A DNA stretch of 56,960 nt from Paulinella micropora (GCA_009731375.1 BJOX01000026.1:1257398-1314357); one strand, 5' to 3'. Counted from the stretch's first letter, positions 14,270-26,189 are shown. Notes: generated from the letters alone by a model not told the origin. A program made the numbers and translations.

Positions 14270-15110
14270 NNNNNNNNNNNNNNNNNNNNNNNNNNNNNNN
14301 NNNNNNNNNNNNNNNNNNNNNNNNNNNNNNNNNNNNNNNNNNNNNNNNNNNNNNNNNNNNNNNNNNNNNNNNNNNNNNNNNNNNNNNNNNNNNNNNNNNN
14401 NNNNNNNNNNNNNNNNNNNNNNNNNNNNNNNNNNNNNNNNNNNNNNNNNNNNNNNNNNNNNNNNNNNNNNNNNNNNNNNNNNNNNNNNNNNNNNNNNNNN
14501 NNNNNNNNNNNNNNNNNNNNNNNNNNNNNNNNNNNNNNNNNNNNNNNNNNNNNNNNNNNNNNNNNNNNNNNNNNNNNNNNNNNNNNNNNNNNNNNNNNNN
14601 NNNNNNNNNNNNNNNNNNNNNNNNNNNNNNNNNNNNNNNNNNNNNNNNNNNNNNNNNNNNNNNNNNNNNNNNNNNNNNNNNNNNNNNNNNNNNNNNNNNN
14701 NNNNNNNNNNNNNNNNNNNNNNNNNNNNNNNNNNNNNNNNNNNNNNNNNNNNNNNNNNNNNNNNNNNNNNNNNNNNNNNNNNNNNNNNNNNNNNNNNNNN
14801 NNNNNNNNNNNNNNNNNNNNNNNNNNNNNNNNNNNNNNNNNNNNNNNNNNNNNNNNNNNNNNNNNNNNNNNNNNNNNNNNNNNNNNNNNNNNNNNNNNNN
14901 NNNNNNNNNNNNNNNNNNNNNNNNNNNNNNNNNNNNNNNNNNNNNNNNNNNNNNNNNNNNNNNNNNNNNNNNNNNNNNNNNNNNNNNNNNNNNNNNNNNN
15001 NNNNNNNNNNNNNNNNNNNNNNNNNNNNNNNNNNNNNNNNNNNNNNNNNNNNNNNNNNNNNNNNNNNNNNNNNNNNNNNNNNNNNNNNNNNNNNNNNNNN
15101 NNNNNNNNNN
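14270..15110. other. assembly gap
   Basis: 841 unknown bases. The right edge is a C run. Smaller gaps lie at 10707-10716, 11708-11997, 16772-16781, 23963-24129, 34501-34510, 46714-46848, 52347-52356 and 53122-53324. Confidence 1.
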
Positions 15111-15414
15111 CCCCCCCCCCCCCCCCCCCAAAAAAAAGAAAGAAAGAAAAAAAAACACACACACACAGACACCGGCCCCTGTCTCTTTCTCACCGTCGAT
15201 TTCCCCCTTACTCCTCTATTTCCCTCCCTCTCCCTTTCTTTATTTCCTTCTCTTGCCTCTCTACTTTTCCTCAAGCCCTTGTTTATTTCGCCGCTGAGTG
15301 TCCTACTGTGAACTCTAGTGGTGGGAGGAGCTGATCGGTCTAGGCTGCCTGGCCATGCCCATGGTGGTATCTCTCTCTCTCTCTCTCTCGCTCGCTCGCT
15401 CGCTCTCTCTCTCG

Positions 15415-15456
<42 letters not shown>

Positions 15457-15647
15457 TGCTCTGTCTCTCTCTCGTTTTTTTTTTGTTTTTGTTTTTTTTT
15501 TTGTTTTTTTTTTGTTTGTTTGTTTGTTTCTCTGTCTGTCTGTCTGTGCTTGTTTGTTTGTTGTTCATGATGGTTTTGTTTTCCTCGTCCTTTGTCTCGT
15601 ATATCTCCATGCGATGCCTGCGATGATTGATTGCTTGATTGATTGAT

Positions 15648-15697
<50 letters not shown>

Positions 15698-16182
15698 ATG
15701 GATTGATCAGGCCACTTCAGGCTATAATGAGCCCTTCCTCGCTGTTGGAGGTCACACCAAGCAAACGCACTTACTAATAAAACAGCAACGATAACAACAA
15801 CAACGACAACAACGACGACGACAACGACAACAACAACAGCAACAACGACGACGACAACAACAACAAAAGCAACATCAACATCATCATCATCATCAACAAC
15901 AACAACAACAACAACAACAACAACGACGACGACAATAACACAACAACAACAACAACACAACAACGACAACAACAACAACAACAACAACTGGTGGCGGGGT
16001 GGAACGGATGCCTGTATGCTCGGATATGCAGCGCTGATAGACCAAGCATATCTACCCACCTATCTATGATGTAGGGACTGTGTTGCTTGGTGTATTGCAC
16101 GCTATGACTTTGAGTAAGCCAAGCAGTGAAATAGCAGAGGAGGAAGCACCAGCAACGGTACTATCTGTCTGTCTGTCTATCC

Positions 16183-16213
<31 letters not shown>

Positions 16214-16319
16214 CATCCATCCATCCATCTATCCATCCATCCATCCATCCATCTATCTATCTATCTATCTATCTATCTGTCTGTCTATCTATCTATCTAT
16301 CTGTCTATCTGTCTATCTG

Positions 16320-16350
<31 letters not shown>

Positions 16351-16566
16351 CTATCTATCTATCTATCTATCTTTCTATCTATCTACCTATCTATATGTCT
16401 ATCCATTTACATACATATTCTTCAAGTCACGACAATCGCAAATATCGGTGAATAACAACCGCAGCCATCGATGAATAACAAGCCAGAAAAAAGCGGCGAC
16501 TTACAACCGAAAAATCGGTGCGAAAGGAAGGGAGAAAACTGCTTCTAAATTTGCATGTGTGTGTGT

Positions 16567-16607
<41 letters not shown>

Positions 16608-16708
16608 GTGTGTGTGAGTGTGTGTGTGTTATGTGTGTGTGTGTGTGTGTGTGTACTTTAGTCCAAGAAAGAGTCCGTGGTGATCGTCAGTACCACCAAC
16701 CGCTCGGT

Positions 16709-16762
<54 letters not shown>

Positions 16763-16781
16763 CCCCCCCCCNNNNNNNNNN

Positions 16782-16814
<33 letters not shown>

Positions 16815-16991
16815 CTCTCTCTCTCTCTCTCTCTCCTCTCCCTCTTAACCCCCCCTCTCCCCCACTCCCTCTCCCCCTGTCTGTTTGTATCATACATTAT
16901 ATGTAAACATACATATAAACAATCAGTACATACATGCATGCATACATTTAGATGACACACTTGGCCGATAGATAGATAGATATAGATAGAT

Positions 16992-17045
<54 letters not shown>

Positions 17046-17098
17046 GGATGGATGGATGGATGGATGGATGGATGGGTGGGTGGGTGGGTGGGTAGGTG

Positions 17099-17154
<56 letters not shown>

Positions 17155-17240
17155 CATACATACATACATACATACATACATGCATACATACATACATATA
17201 GGTGCGAGAATTGCTGGGTATTCACACTTGGCTGCGGCCT

Positions 17241-17296
<56 letters not shown>

Positions 17297-17390
17297 CCTA
17301 CCTACTACCTACCTACCTACCTACCTACCTACCTACCAACCTAACTAACTACCTACCAACCTATCTACCTATCTGTCTATTGATAGGTGA
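15111..17390. repeat. microsatellite block (CT, GATT, CAA/ACG, CTAT, GT, GATA)
   Basis: CT (15370-15470), GATT (15625-15710), CAA/CGA (15785-15990), CTAT (16160-16400), GT (16557-16655), CT (16710-16840), GATA/GGAT (16970-17155) and CTAT/CTAC (17240-17390) tracts with short unique spacers. No gene is supported. Confidence 0.9.
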
Positions 17391-17451
17391 GAGCCTTGTT
17401 GGGAATGACCCACCTGGCAGCGGCCTAACTACCTACCAACCTATCTACCTA

Positions 17452-17625
17452 AGGACGAGTGAAATATTTCGGCCACCTCAAATTTCGGCAAAAAAATAAC
17501 GTATCTTGCGGTTACAAGACTAGGGAAGAATTCCGGCCACCCAAAGTTTTGTGCAAAAACAACGTATTCTGCGGTCACAAATCACTGGCCGAAATATTTC
17601 CTGGCCGAAATTTTTCACTCGTCCT
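17452..17625. mobile_element. MITE family 1, copy 1
   Basis: A 174 bp element with terminal inverted repeats starting AGGACGAGTGAAA and ending TTTCACTCGTCCT, flanked by TA on both sides (17450-17451, 17626-17627). Internal GGCCACC and GGCCGAAAT motifs extend the inverted symmetry. A second copy is at 20624-20801. The TA duplication suggests mobilisation by a Tc1/mariner-type transposase. Confidence 0.85.
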
Positions 17626-17627
17626 TA

Positions 17628-17765
17628 CCAACCTATCTACCTATCTGTCTCTCGCTAGGTGAGAGCATTCTTGGGAGTGACACACCTGGCTGCGGCCTAC
17701 CTTCGCGGAGAACTGGCCACGAAACAAGCTGATGGTTCGTTTGTTGTATTTCTATATGCATGAGG

Positions 17766-17806
<41 letters not shown>

Positions 17807-17954
17807 GTGCATGCATGTATGTACTTATGCAAAGCAGAAGCGGGAATATCTCTATGCATGCATGTATGTATGCAAGCATGTTTGTTTGTATGTATGTATA
17901 TGTATGTATAATGATGAATATGGACCCTTTGCTGCGGCCTTCCTTCGTGGAGAA

Positions 17955-18008
<54 letters not shown>

Positions 18009-18044
18009 GTCTATCTGTCTGTCTGTCTATCTGTCAGTCTGTCA

Positions 18045-18103
<59 letters not shown>
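17628..18103. repeat. AT and CTAT microsatellites with short unique spacers
   Basis: Contains a TA tract (17768-17802), GTAT runs and a CTAT/CTGT tract (17957-18103). A phrase like GCTGCGGCCT-CCTTCG-GGAGAACT recurs at 17690 and 17930, a diverged local repeat. No gene is present. Confidence 0.85.
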
Positions 18104-18105
<2 letters not shown>

Positions 18106-19269
18106 ATACTTTACCCACAGACTTCCTTGGTTGACGAAATCAGAAGCTCCTTTTTTCTGACATTAGTCGATATCTCATCAGTTGATCTCATCACTTACTC
18201 CACGAAGTGAACCAAGGCCACTTGAGGTGTCACTGACCCTCCCTTGGGCTTGGTTTTTTGAAATGGGTGCCATCTGTCGACAGACAGAGAATTAGGGGAT
18301 GGTGTGGGTGTGCTGGGCCCGTGGTGGGGTGCCTTATGTGTGCCTAGCCATACGCCTATAAGTCACATGCCGAAATAGCGACGGGAAGCACAATCCTGTT
18401 CCCTCAGGGTGCCCTTTCTCGCTTGTTGAGCCCGGAATAAAACCCACAGTGCTCTGTCGGTTTATACTAGACTGTCGAACAGTCTCGAAACTCCATCTGC
18501 TTACTGGGCCCTCTGTAATGGAGGTGGGAGCTCGTTCTGCAAGGGGCGCTTATGGAACGAGCCCTGGCCCCGCCTGGTACTAGGGAGCTTTGGTATCGCC
18601 TGTATCAGTCCCTTCCGTGCAAACATCACGGCTTAGCTGGGCATCGGGTTAATACTTTACCCACAGACTTCCTTGGTTGACGAAATCAGAAGCTCCTTTT
18701 TTCTGACATTAGTCGATATCTCATCAGTTGATCTCATCACTTACTCCACGGAGTGAACCAAGGCCACTTGAGGTGTCACTGACCCTCCCTTGGGCTTGGT
18801 TTTTTGAAATGGGTGCCATCTGTCGACAGACAGAGAATTAGGGGATGGTGTGGGTGTGCTGGGCCCGTGGTGGGGTGCCTTATGTGTGCCTAGCCATACG
18901 CCTATAAGTCACATGCCGAAATAGCGACGGGAAGCACAATCCTGTTCCCTCAGGGTGCCCTTTCTCGCTTGTTGAGCCCGGAATAAAACCCACAGTGCTC
19001 TGTCGGTTTATACTAGACTGTCGACAGTCTCGAAACTCCATCTGCTTACTGGGTCCTCTGTAATGGAGGTGGGAGCTCGTTCTGCAAGGGGCGCTTATGG
19101 AACGAGCCCTGGCCCCGCCTGGTACTAGGGAGATTTGGTATCGCCTGTATCAGTCCCTTCCGTGCAAACATCACGGCTTAGCTGGGCATCGGGTTAATAC
19201 TTTACCCACAGACTTCCTTGGTTGACGAAATCAGAAGCTCCTTTTTTCTGACATTAGTCGATATCTCAT
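18104..19269. repeat. 545 bp tandem repeat, 2.1 copies
   Basis: Unit 1 runs 18104-18649, unit 2 18650-19194, and a third partial copy 19195-19269. Each starts TAATACTTTACCCACAGACT. The two full units differ by a few substitutions and one deleted A (GTCGAACAG against GTCGACAG). Each holds an AATAAA and a TGTCGACA palindrome. It may be a duplicated solo LTR or a satellite seed, but no protein or clear TG..CA boundary is visible. Confidence 0.9.
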
Positions 19270-19340
19270 CCATCTATATATCTATCTATCTCTCTGTCTG
19301 TCTATGTCTGTCTATCTGTCTATCCATCTATCTATCTATC

Positions 19341-19387
<47 letters not shown>

Positions 19388-19569
19388 GTCTGTCTGTCTG
19401 TCTGTCTCTTTTCCTTCGCGGGGAACTTTTCAAAAAAAGCTCATGATTCGTTTGTTCATGCATTTATCCACGTATGCAAAACAGAAGCAGGGTTTATGTC
19501 TGTGTGCATGTAGGTATGTATGTATACATGCATACTGTATGCATGCAGGTCTGTTTGTGTGAATGTTTA

Positions 19570-19605
<36 letters not shown>

Positions 19606-19735
19606 TATATATACAATGTATACTACACAATTTGGTGCTGGTGGGTTATGTGATATAATCTCACTAGGCGATGCATGGGCACTTACACGCTGGGGAGGTG
19701 TCTTCATCTTATGCTTCATGTCGGTACGTACAGTA
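19270..19735. repeat. CTAT and CATA microsatellites
   Basis: A CTAT/CTGT tract (19270-19410), unique DNA, then a CATA/TA tract (19568-19612). No gene is seen. Confidence 0.9.
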
Positions 19736-19970
19736 ACCTCCGTCGATAAGTGCGAGAGGGGGGGGGGTGGCTCTTATCCTCGTTTTCTGATGAGCCTAGG
19801 GTAAAAAAAAGAGCCAACTCCCGCCACAGGTGGCACCGCAAGCAGGATAACTACATGGTTGAAGAAAATTTGTCGTAGATTACGGATGCTGGGGGTGGCA
19901 CTTTTTGACTATATCAATTGAGCCTAGGGTAAAAAAAGAGCCAACCCCCTTGGCACTTATCGACGGAGGT
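19736..19970. mobile_element. MITE family 2
   Basis: A 235 bp element with an 18 bp perfect terminal inverted repeat starting ACCTCCGTCGATAAGTGC, flanked by TA (19734-19735 and 19971-19972). Inside, TGAGCCTAGGGTAAAAAA-AGAGCCAAC occurs twice as a direct repeat (19789, 19919). No ORF. Only one copy is in the window. Confidence 0.85.
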
Positions 19971-19972
19971 TA

Positions 19973-20623
19973 GTGTATACATGTATGTATGCACGTATGT
20001 GTGTCCCTATTGAAGCATGCATGTATGCACGCTAGGTGTCTTCAGCTTATGCCTCATGTCAGTACGTATACACGTACGTATTTCGGAAAGTGTGTATGTT
20101 ATACATGTATGTATATAAGTAATATGCATGCATGTATGTATGTATGTATGTATGTATGTATGTATGTATGTATGTATGTAGGTAGGTAGGTAGGTAGGTA
20201 GGTAGGTAGGTATGTATGTATGTATGTATGTATGTATCTATGTATTTATGTATGTATGTATCGGCGATTTGGGGTATGACTGTGTACTGCGGCCTTAAAA
20301 AATGCATTTATGCATGTATTAGGCATGTATGTATCCATGTGTGTATGTTAAACGTGTGCGTATCTACCTACCTACCTACCTACCTACCTACCTACCTACT
20401 CTGTGTAGGCTTTTTGGTGTATGTCGGCTTGGTGCGGCCCATAGGAATGTGTGTAGTTTGTATTTATGCCTGTGTTTATGCATGTATAAATTTAGATGTT
20501 TTATGTATGTGTGATGTATATGTATGGGTAGGCTATTTGCGGATAACGGCTTGGTGTGGCCGATGAGAATGCATGTATATGTATTACATACGCCTCTGTT
20601 GGTGTATGTATTATATGCATGTA
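19973..20623. repeat. (GTAT)n / (GTAG)n microsatellites
   Basis: GTAT and GTAG tracts (20120-20265), a CTAC tract (20360-20400) and short unique DNA. No gene is supported. Confidence 0.85.
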
Positions 20624-20801
20624 AGGACAAGTGAAAAATTTCGGCCACCTCAAATTTTGGCAACAACAAAAAAAAAAAAGAAAGAAAGAAAACTATCTTG
20701 CGGTGAAAGACCAGGGAAGAATTCCGGCCACCCAAAGTTTTTGTGCAAAAACAACGTATTCTGCGGTGAAAAATCACTGGCCGAAATTTTTCACTTAGCC
20801 T
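20624..20801. mobile_element. MITE family 1, copy 2
   Basis: A 178 bp relative of the 17452-17625 element: same AATTTCGGCCACC start, same CAACGTATTCTGCGGT core and GGCCGAAATTTTTCACT end, flanked by TA (20622-20623, 20802-20803). An A-rich expansion at 20665-20690 accounts for much of the divergence. Confidence 0.85.
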
Positions 20802-21001
20802 TATATGTAGGCGATTTGGGGTATGACAGCTTGGTGTGGACAATGAGGAAGGGGCGCCTCCAAACATCCGGTCCATTTCCTTGTTTATGTCTTAGTATAT
20901 ATATATATATATATCATTTTCTTGTTTATGTCTTAGATATATTTATATATATATATGTTATATGAAATGTATAGATGTTATATGATATGCATTTACATAT
21001 T

Positions 21002-21080
<79 letters not shown>

Positions 21081-21126
21081 TCTATGATTATCTATCTATC
21101 TATGTTTATCTATCTATCTATGTTTA

Positions 21127-21160
<34 letters not shown>

Positions 21161-21185
21161 CCTACCTATCTACTTACCTACCTAC

Positions 21186-21220
<35 letters not shown>

Positions 21221-21229
21221 CCTATCTAC

Positions 21230-21263
<34 letters not shown>

Positions 21264-21639
21264 GCATGTGTGTATTAGGCATGGAATCCTGACGGAAAGG
21301 GATGGAGGTATGCATGTATGTATGTATGTATGTATGTATGTATGTATGTATGTTGTATGTATGAATGTATGTATGTATGCATGCATGTATGTATGTATGT
21401 ATGTATGTATGTATGTATGTATGTATGTATGTATGTATGTACGTATGTATGCAATGTATTGTGTATGTACGTGTTGACTCTTGCGTATCTACTTGCATGC
21501 ACACGTATTTCGTCCTGTATGACAATAATGATAATAATGTGATAATTACAGTGGTAATGTATGGATAAATACGTACTGGCAGGCGCATGCCAAAAGAGTT
21601 TCAGGCTCAGTATGCAAAGGAGGTTCGTGCCTCTCCTCA
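20802..21639. repeat. CTAT and GTAT microsatellites
   Basis: AT, CTAT/CTAC (21005-21265) and GTAT/GCAT (21312-21460) tracts. The intervening and following unique DNA shows no gene. Confidence 0.9.
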
Positions 21640-22060
21640 TCCTCCTCCTCCACCACCACCTCCACCACCACCACCACCATCCTCCTCCTCCTCCTCCACC
21701 ACCACCTCCACCACCACCACCACCATCCTCCTCCTCCTCCTCCACCACCACCTCCACCACCACCACCACCATCCTCCTCCTCCTCCTCCACCACCACCTC
21801 CACCACCACCACCACCATCCTCCTCCTCCTCCTCCACCACCACCTCCACCACCACCACCACCATCCTCCTCCTCCTCCTCCACCACCACCTCCACCACCA
21901 CCACCACCATCCTCCTCCTCCTCCTCCACCACCACCTCCACCACCACCACCACCATCCTCCTCCTCCTCCTCCACCACCACCTCCACCACCACCACCACC
22001 ATCCTCCTCCTCCTCCTCCACCACCACCTCCACCACCACCACCACCATCCTCCTCCTCCT
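21640..22060. repeat. 46 bp CCT/CCA minisatellite, ~9 copies
   Basis: A highly uniform unit made of a CCACCACCACCTCC block, a CCACCACCACCACCACCAT block and a CCTCCTCCTCCTCC block. The 46 bp period is not a multiple of three, so each frame cycles through the three reading phases. The strand is strongly pyrimidine-rich with alternating codon-like blocks. Confidence 0.9.
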
Positions 22061-22076
22061 CCTCCTCCTCCTCCTC

Positions 22077-22118
<42 letters not shown>

Positions 22119-22162
22119 TACACTCACTCACTCACTCACTCACTCACTCACTGTATCTCTCT

Positions 22163-22239
<77 letters not shown>

Positions 22240-22586
22240 GCCACTATCTTCTGCTCTGTGCATCTGTATGTATGTATGTATGTATGTATGTATGTATGTA
22301 TGCATGTATGTATGTATGTATGTATGCATGCATGCATGTATGCATGCATGTATGCATGCATGCCTGTATGCATGCATGTATGTATGTATGTATGTATGTA
22401 TGTATGTATATATATATGCATGTCTGTATGTATGTATGTATGTATGCATGCATGTATGCATGTATGTATGTATGTATGCATGTATGTATGTATGTATGTA
22501 TGTATTGAATGCATGCATGCATGCATGCATGTTTCTCCTCTTTAGTTTGCGCGCACGCAGCGCTACGCCTTTCCGCTCGGCCTAGG

Positions 22587-22632
<46 letters not shown>

Positions 22633-22660
22633 GTCTATCTATCTATCTATCTGTCTATCC

Positions 22661-22692
<32 letters not shown>

Positions 22693-22708
22693 CTCTCTCT
22701 ATCTATCG

Positions 22709-22745
<37 letters not shown>

Positions 22746-22890
22746 CCTATCTATCTATCTATATGTCTAGCTAGCTAGCTACCTACCTACCTACCTACCT
22801 ACCTACCTACCTACCTACTACCTATCTACCTACCTATCTACCTACCTACCTACGTACCTACCTACCTACCTACCTACATATCTGTTAGGG
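22061..22890. repeat. CCT, CT, GTAT/GCAT, CTAT and CTAC microsatellites
   Basis: Continuous simple repeats apart from a ~50 bp unique island at 22535-22585. No gene. Confidence 0.95.
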
Positions 22891-23880
22891 ATGGCGGGCC
22901 TGTTACGTACTTACTTCACCTTCCTGGCCTAAGCGCGCCTTGAGCAAGTTGCCGGGAAGTTGTCTCACCTCACTCTCAAATCAAAGTCCGAGATGCTTGT
23001 CCCGAAACAACCACAAAAAAAACACAACAAACAACACCAACATCAGAACACCAGCAATAGCAGTAGCAGCTGCAAAAGCAAACAACAACAAACAAGACAT
23101 CTTGGGTGGGCTGTGTCGATCTGTGCCACCTGCTACCGATCTAGCATTGTCCGCCTTGGTTTGCTGTGTGTTAGTCTAATATGCGTCTAATATGCACACT
23201 GAGGATGTTAGCAATGTTTTTTGGCAAAAAAAATGAGCAACTTTCCAACAACAAAAAACCACGCTTAGTCATGAAAAAAACAAGGCAAAACAAGCACGCC
23301 AAAAATGGCGAATCCGTAAGCTATAACGGCTAGTCAGCAAACCGGGTCCAGCTGAAATACACTGTTCTCTGGCCCAGGCTTTGTGCATACTGCACGGGTT
23401 TGTTTCATACGTCATATGGTTATGAGCGAATGGGGCTGTGAAATTATGCGCAAAAAGTGTCGTAGTGACCTACTATGATGACAGTCCAAGTGTGTATCTG
23501 ACGGCTGTTCCCGTAAATCCAAATCCCGCTGGCCTTCTCCACTGTCTCAGTGCAAGGCAGCGCGCAACTGGACAGTTCTGAACAACACTGCTTCTGGACA
23601 CTTAATAGTTTTCACTGTGATTTCTCCCCTCTGCACTTCTCTCACCAGTATCGAGTCAATATCAAGCTACTTTGAACGAACATGTATTAATATCAACATG
23701 ATTTATCTGGAGCCTACGTCGAATGATAGCAAGTGGCTGTGTCCGATTTGATGTAGGAAAATACCTCAAATAGCGCATGAAAAATTATTAATATTATCTC
23801 TCCTGCTTTTTTTTTTTTACGCAAGCACTGTTTTAATAAAATAGTTGCCACTCGTAAAAGCTCAAATATTATTAGTTTAT
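22891..23880. other. unique sequence, no firm gene
   Basis: A minus-strand piece at about 22917-22966 reads RQLPGNLLKARLGQEGE and ends at a canonical GTAAGT donor, so it could be an exon of an unknown gene. The rest shows no coding signal. The stretch ends in a T run at a gap. Confidence 0.35.
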
Positions 23881-23889
23881 CATCTGTCG

Positions 23890-23891
23890 TA

Positions 23892-23962
<71 letters not shown>

Positions 23963-24129
23963 NNNNNNNNNNNNNNNNNNNNNNNNNNNNNNNNNNNNNN
24001 NNNNNNNNNNNNNNNNNNNNNNNNNNNNNNNNNNNNNNNNNNNNNNNNNNNNNNNNNNNNNNNNNNNNNNNNNNNNNNNNNNNNNNNNNNNNNNNNNNNN
24101 NNNNNNNNNNNNNNNNNNNNNNNNNNNNN

Positions 24130-24171
<42 letters not shown>
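23890..24171. repeat. poly-T tract around gap
   Basis: T runs on both sides of the gap 23963-24129. Confidence 0.9.
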
Positions 24172-24172
<1 letters not shown>

Positions 24173-24984
24173 TTTAGTCACTTGGAATCTTTAATGCGGA
24201 TTGTGATTAAACTGACGTCATATTATATTAATAAAACCAACAGATGAAACTGACAAAAAAGATATAAGCCGTAGTAGTGAAAAATCAAAAGGGAAGCAAA
24301 CAGAACTTGATAGTGTCTATGTTCCTGACGATGCCGGCCGGCATCCACCGTCTTTTTCAGTGACTAGTTTTTAAAAAATTATTCCGATATATTGAACCGG
24401 AGCTATTTTTGTGAAAAAAAACTCTGGTAAAATGTTGGAAAAGTCCCTCAGAAATCTACTGTCAAAAGTTTCAGCTCAGTCCTTTGAGTAGAAGTTATTT
24501 TTTTATTTTTTCAAAATGGAAGAACGCTTTCTTTTGATAGAGCTGAAAAGGAAGCACTCAGGCTCTACGAGCGGCAAGTATGTTATTACCCAAAACAGTG
24601 TTTGCGTAAAAGCATTTAAGTAGGCGAATATTGGTAAAAAATAAGGGTGAACAAAGATAGAAAATAGCAGACTACAGGAAGAAGTGTGGGAGGACAAATA
24701 TATAAAGAAAAAGGAAAAGCAGAAGGCAAAGCAGGGATTTATTTTATTTTATTTTTTTCTACATATATATATATATTAATATATTTTTACACAATTAACT
24801 TTTATGTGTACTTTTGTACGGTAACAACGAATCCTCCTAATATGATCCCTCATACTTTCATTATACCATTACAGTTAATGGTAATTAAGATAAGCGTATT
24901 AACAATTTTCAAGAAAATCCTAAGGAAAATCCTAGGATTTATACAAATAATATATAGACAGTGATTAATAAAAAATCTATGCTA
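24172..24984. other. AT-rich flank without recognised gene
   Basis: Markedly more AT-rich than DNA to its left. Contains a perfect 16 bp palindrome (GATGCCGGCCGGCATC, 24330-24345). Small ORFs have no recognisable domain. It could be an older insertion remnant, but nothing shows which. Confidence 0.4.
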
Positions 24985-25381
24985 CATACATACATACATA
25001 CATACATACATACATAATAACAACAATACATACATACATACATACATACGTACGTACGTACGTACGTACATACATACATACATGCATACATGCATACATG
25101 CATACATGCATAACATACATGCATACATGCATACATACATACATGCATACATGCATACATACATACATACATACATACATACATACACATACATACATAC
25201 ATACATACATTACATACATACATTACATACATTACATACATACATATATACATACATACATACATACATACACACATGCATACATACATGCATACATACA
25301 TACATACATACATACATATGTTGTATGTATGTATGTATGATGTATGTAGGATGTATGTATGCATGTATGTATGTATGTATG
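24985..25381. repeat. (CATA)n / (GTAT)n microsatellite
   Basis: A long CATA tract that switches to GTAT near 25325 and runs up to the element boundary. The matching GTAT tract resumes at 46027, showing the element split one microsatellite. Confidence 0.95.
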
Positions 25382-25516
25382 AGTAGTATAATATCGTTTT
25401 TTTAAGGTCGTTTTTTCGTGCCTCAAAACGACGCTTTAAAAACGATTCGCCCTTCCTATTGATTTGGCGCACAATCAATACAAGAGCACAAAACACCCCA
25501 AAGAGCCCTCCACACG
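25382..25516 (+). repeat. left terminal inverted repeat
   Basis: 135 bp, reverse-complementary to 45892-46026 with one mismatch (ACGAT here, ACTAT in the other orientation). It contains CGTTTTTTTAAGGTCG and the palindrome-like ACGACGCTTT block. For protein-primed replication it would serve as origin. Confidence 0.95.
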
Positions 25517-25573
25517 AGCACGCACGAAAAACATATATGTATTGTAAAAAGAAAAATTTCGTCTTTGATATAG

Positions 25574-25804
25574 ATGGAACGCAAACAGAAGAGAGCGGAA
25601 TATGTAATGGAAAGAAGAAAACAGACATATACATGTGTATGTGGTAAAGTAATAGGGATATATGGAAAATATCAACATGAAAAATCAAACTTTCATAGAG
25701 ACTACTTCGCAGAGAAAGAAGAGGTTATGATAGGAGGACATAAAGTTATTCGTATAATTCGTAGAAATGATGACATGGAAAGATGTTACAAAAATCACTC
25801 GTGA
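25574..25804 (+). CDS. small CxCG...H...H zinc-finger-like protein
   Basis: 76 codons starting with ATG, first gene inside the left repeat. It is basic, with YTCVCGKVIG at residues 19-28, a histidine six residues past a YGKY segment, then SNFH. This C-x-C-G ... H-x5-H layout is common in small proteins of algal giant viruses and virophages and probably binds one zinc. Function is unknown; DNA binding is only a guess. No frameshift is evident. The gap to the next gene carries a 45 bp element repeated before the third gene. Confidence 0.6.
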   Translation: MERKQKRAEYVMERRKQTYTCVCGKVIGIYGKYQHEKSNFHRDYFAEKEEVMIGGHKVIRIIRRNDDMERCYKNHS

Positions 25805-25827
25805 TTTGTTATAATAATGTTATAAAA

Positions 25828-25874
25828 ATAAAATGTAAAATCATTTAAAGAAATAAATATTATTACTTATACAA
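25828..25874 (+). promoter_or_regulatory. repeated AT-rich upstream element, copy 1
   Basis: AAATGTAAAATCATTTAAAG followed by AAATAAATATTATTACTTAT sits directly before the ATG at 25876. A near-identical copy lies at 26139-26186 before the ATG at 26190, and GTAAAACAATTTAATTTATT at about 26444 before the polymerase is a weaker match. Position suggests a shared early promoter. Confidence 0.5.
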
Positions 25875-25875
25875 T

Positions 25876-26148
25876 ATGTCTTCTATAATGATACAAGCGG
25901 ACAAGGAATTGAAAGAACTATACAACTTACAGTTTCCTGAAGCATTAGCAGACGATAGAAGGATTAAGAAATACACTAGAAGAGAAACGCTTCAACGATA
26001 TAGCAAAGCCTTTAAGTTTTGGGATAAACAGAAAAACGAAGCATTAGAGGCTCCAACAATGTTGAATATCCACAAATGGCAAATTTGTGAAGAAGCAATC
26101 GCACAACTTAAATTAAGGGTGATGATTGTATTAAATAATAAAATGTAA
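25876..26148 (+). CDS. hypothetical element protein (90 aa)
   Basis: ATG start directly after the repeated upstream element. The protein is charged and probably helical, with KELKELYNLQFPEAL near the N-terminus and WDKQKNEALEAP in the middle. The last residues and stop lie inside the next copy of the upstream element. I do not recognise the family. Placement with the polymerase genes suggests an early role. Confidence 0.55.
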   Translation: MSSIMIQADKELKELYNLQFPEALADDRRIKKYTRRETLQRYSKAFKFWDKQKNEALEAPTMLNIHKWQICEEAIAQLKLRVMIVLNNKM

Positions 26149-26186
26149 AACCATTTAAAGAAATAAATTATATTACTTATAATATA
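26139..26186 (+). promoter_or_regulatory. repeated AT-rich upstream element, copy 2
   Basis: AAATGTAAAACCATTTAAAG and a TATATTACTTATAAT tail directly precede the ATG at 26190. It overlaps the stop codon of the gene at 25876-26148. Confidence 0.5.
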
Positions 26187-26189
26187 GAT

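Noticed and set aside
21275-22123. ORFs rich in Gly/Trp/Arg/Val on the minus strand
   Set aside because: They come from the 46 bp minisatellite and rotate between frames.
23100-23190. Possible exon with CATCYRSSIVRLGLLCV
   Set aside because: No acceptor/donor pair or homology supports it.
24686-24964. 92-residue hydrophobic ORF
   Set aside because: AT-rich low-complexity translation without homology or splice context.
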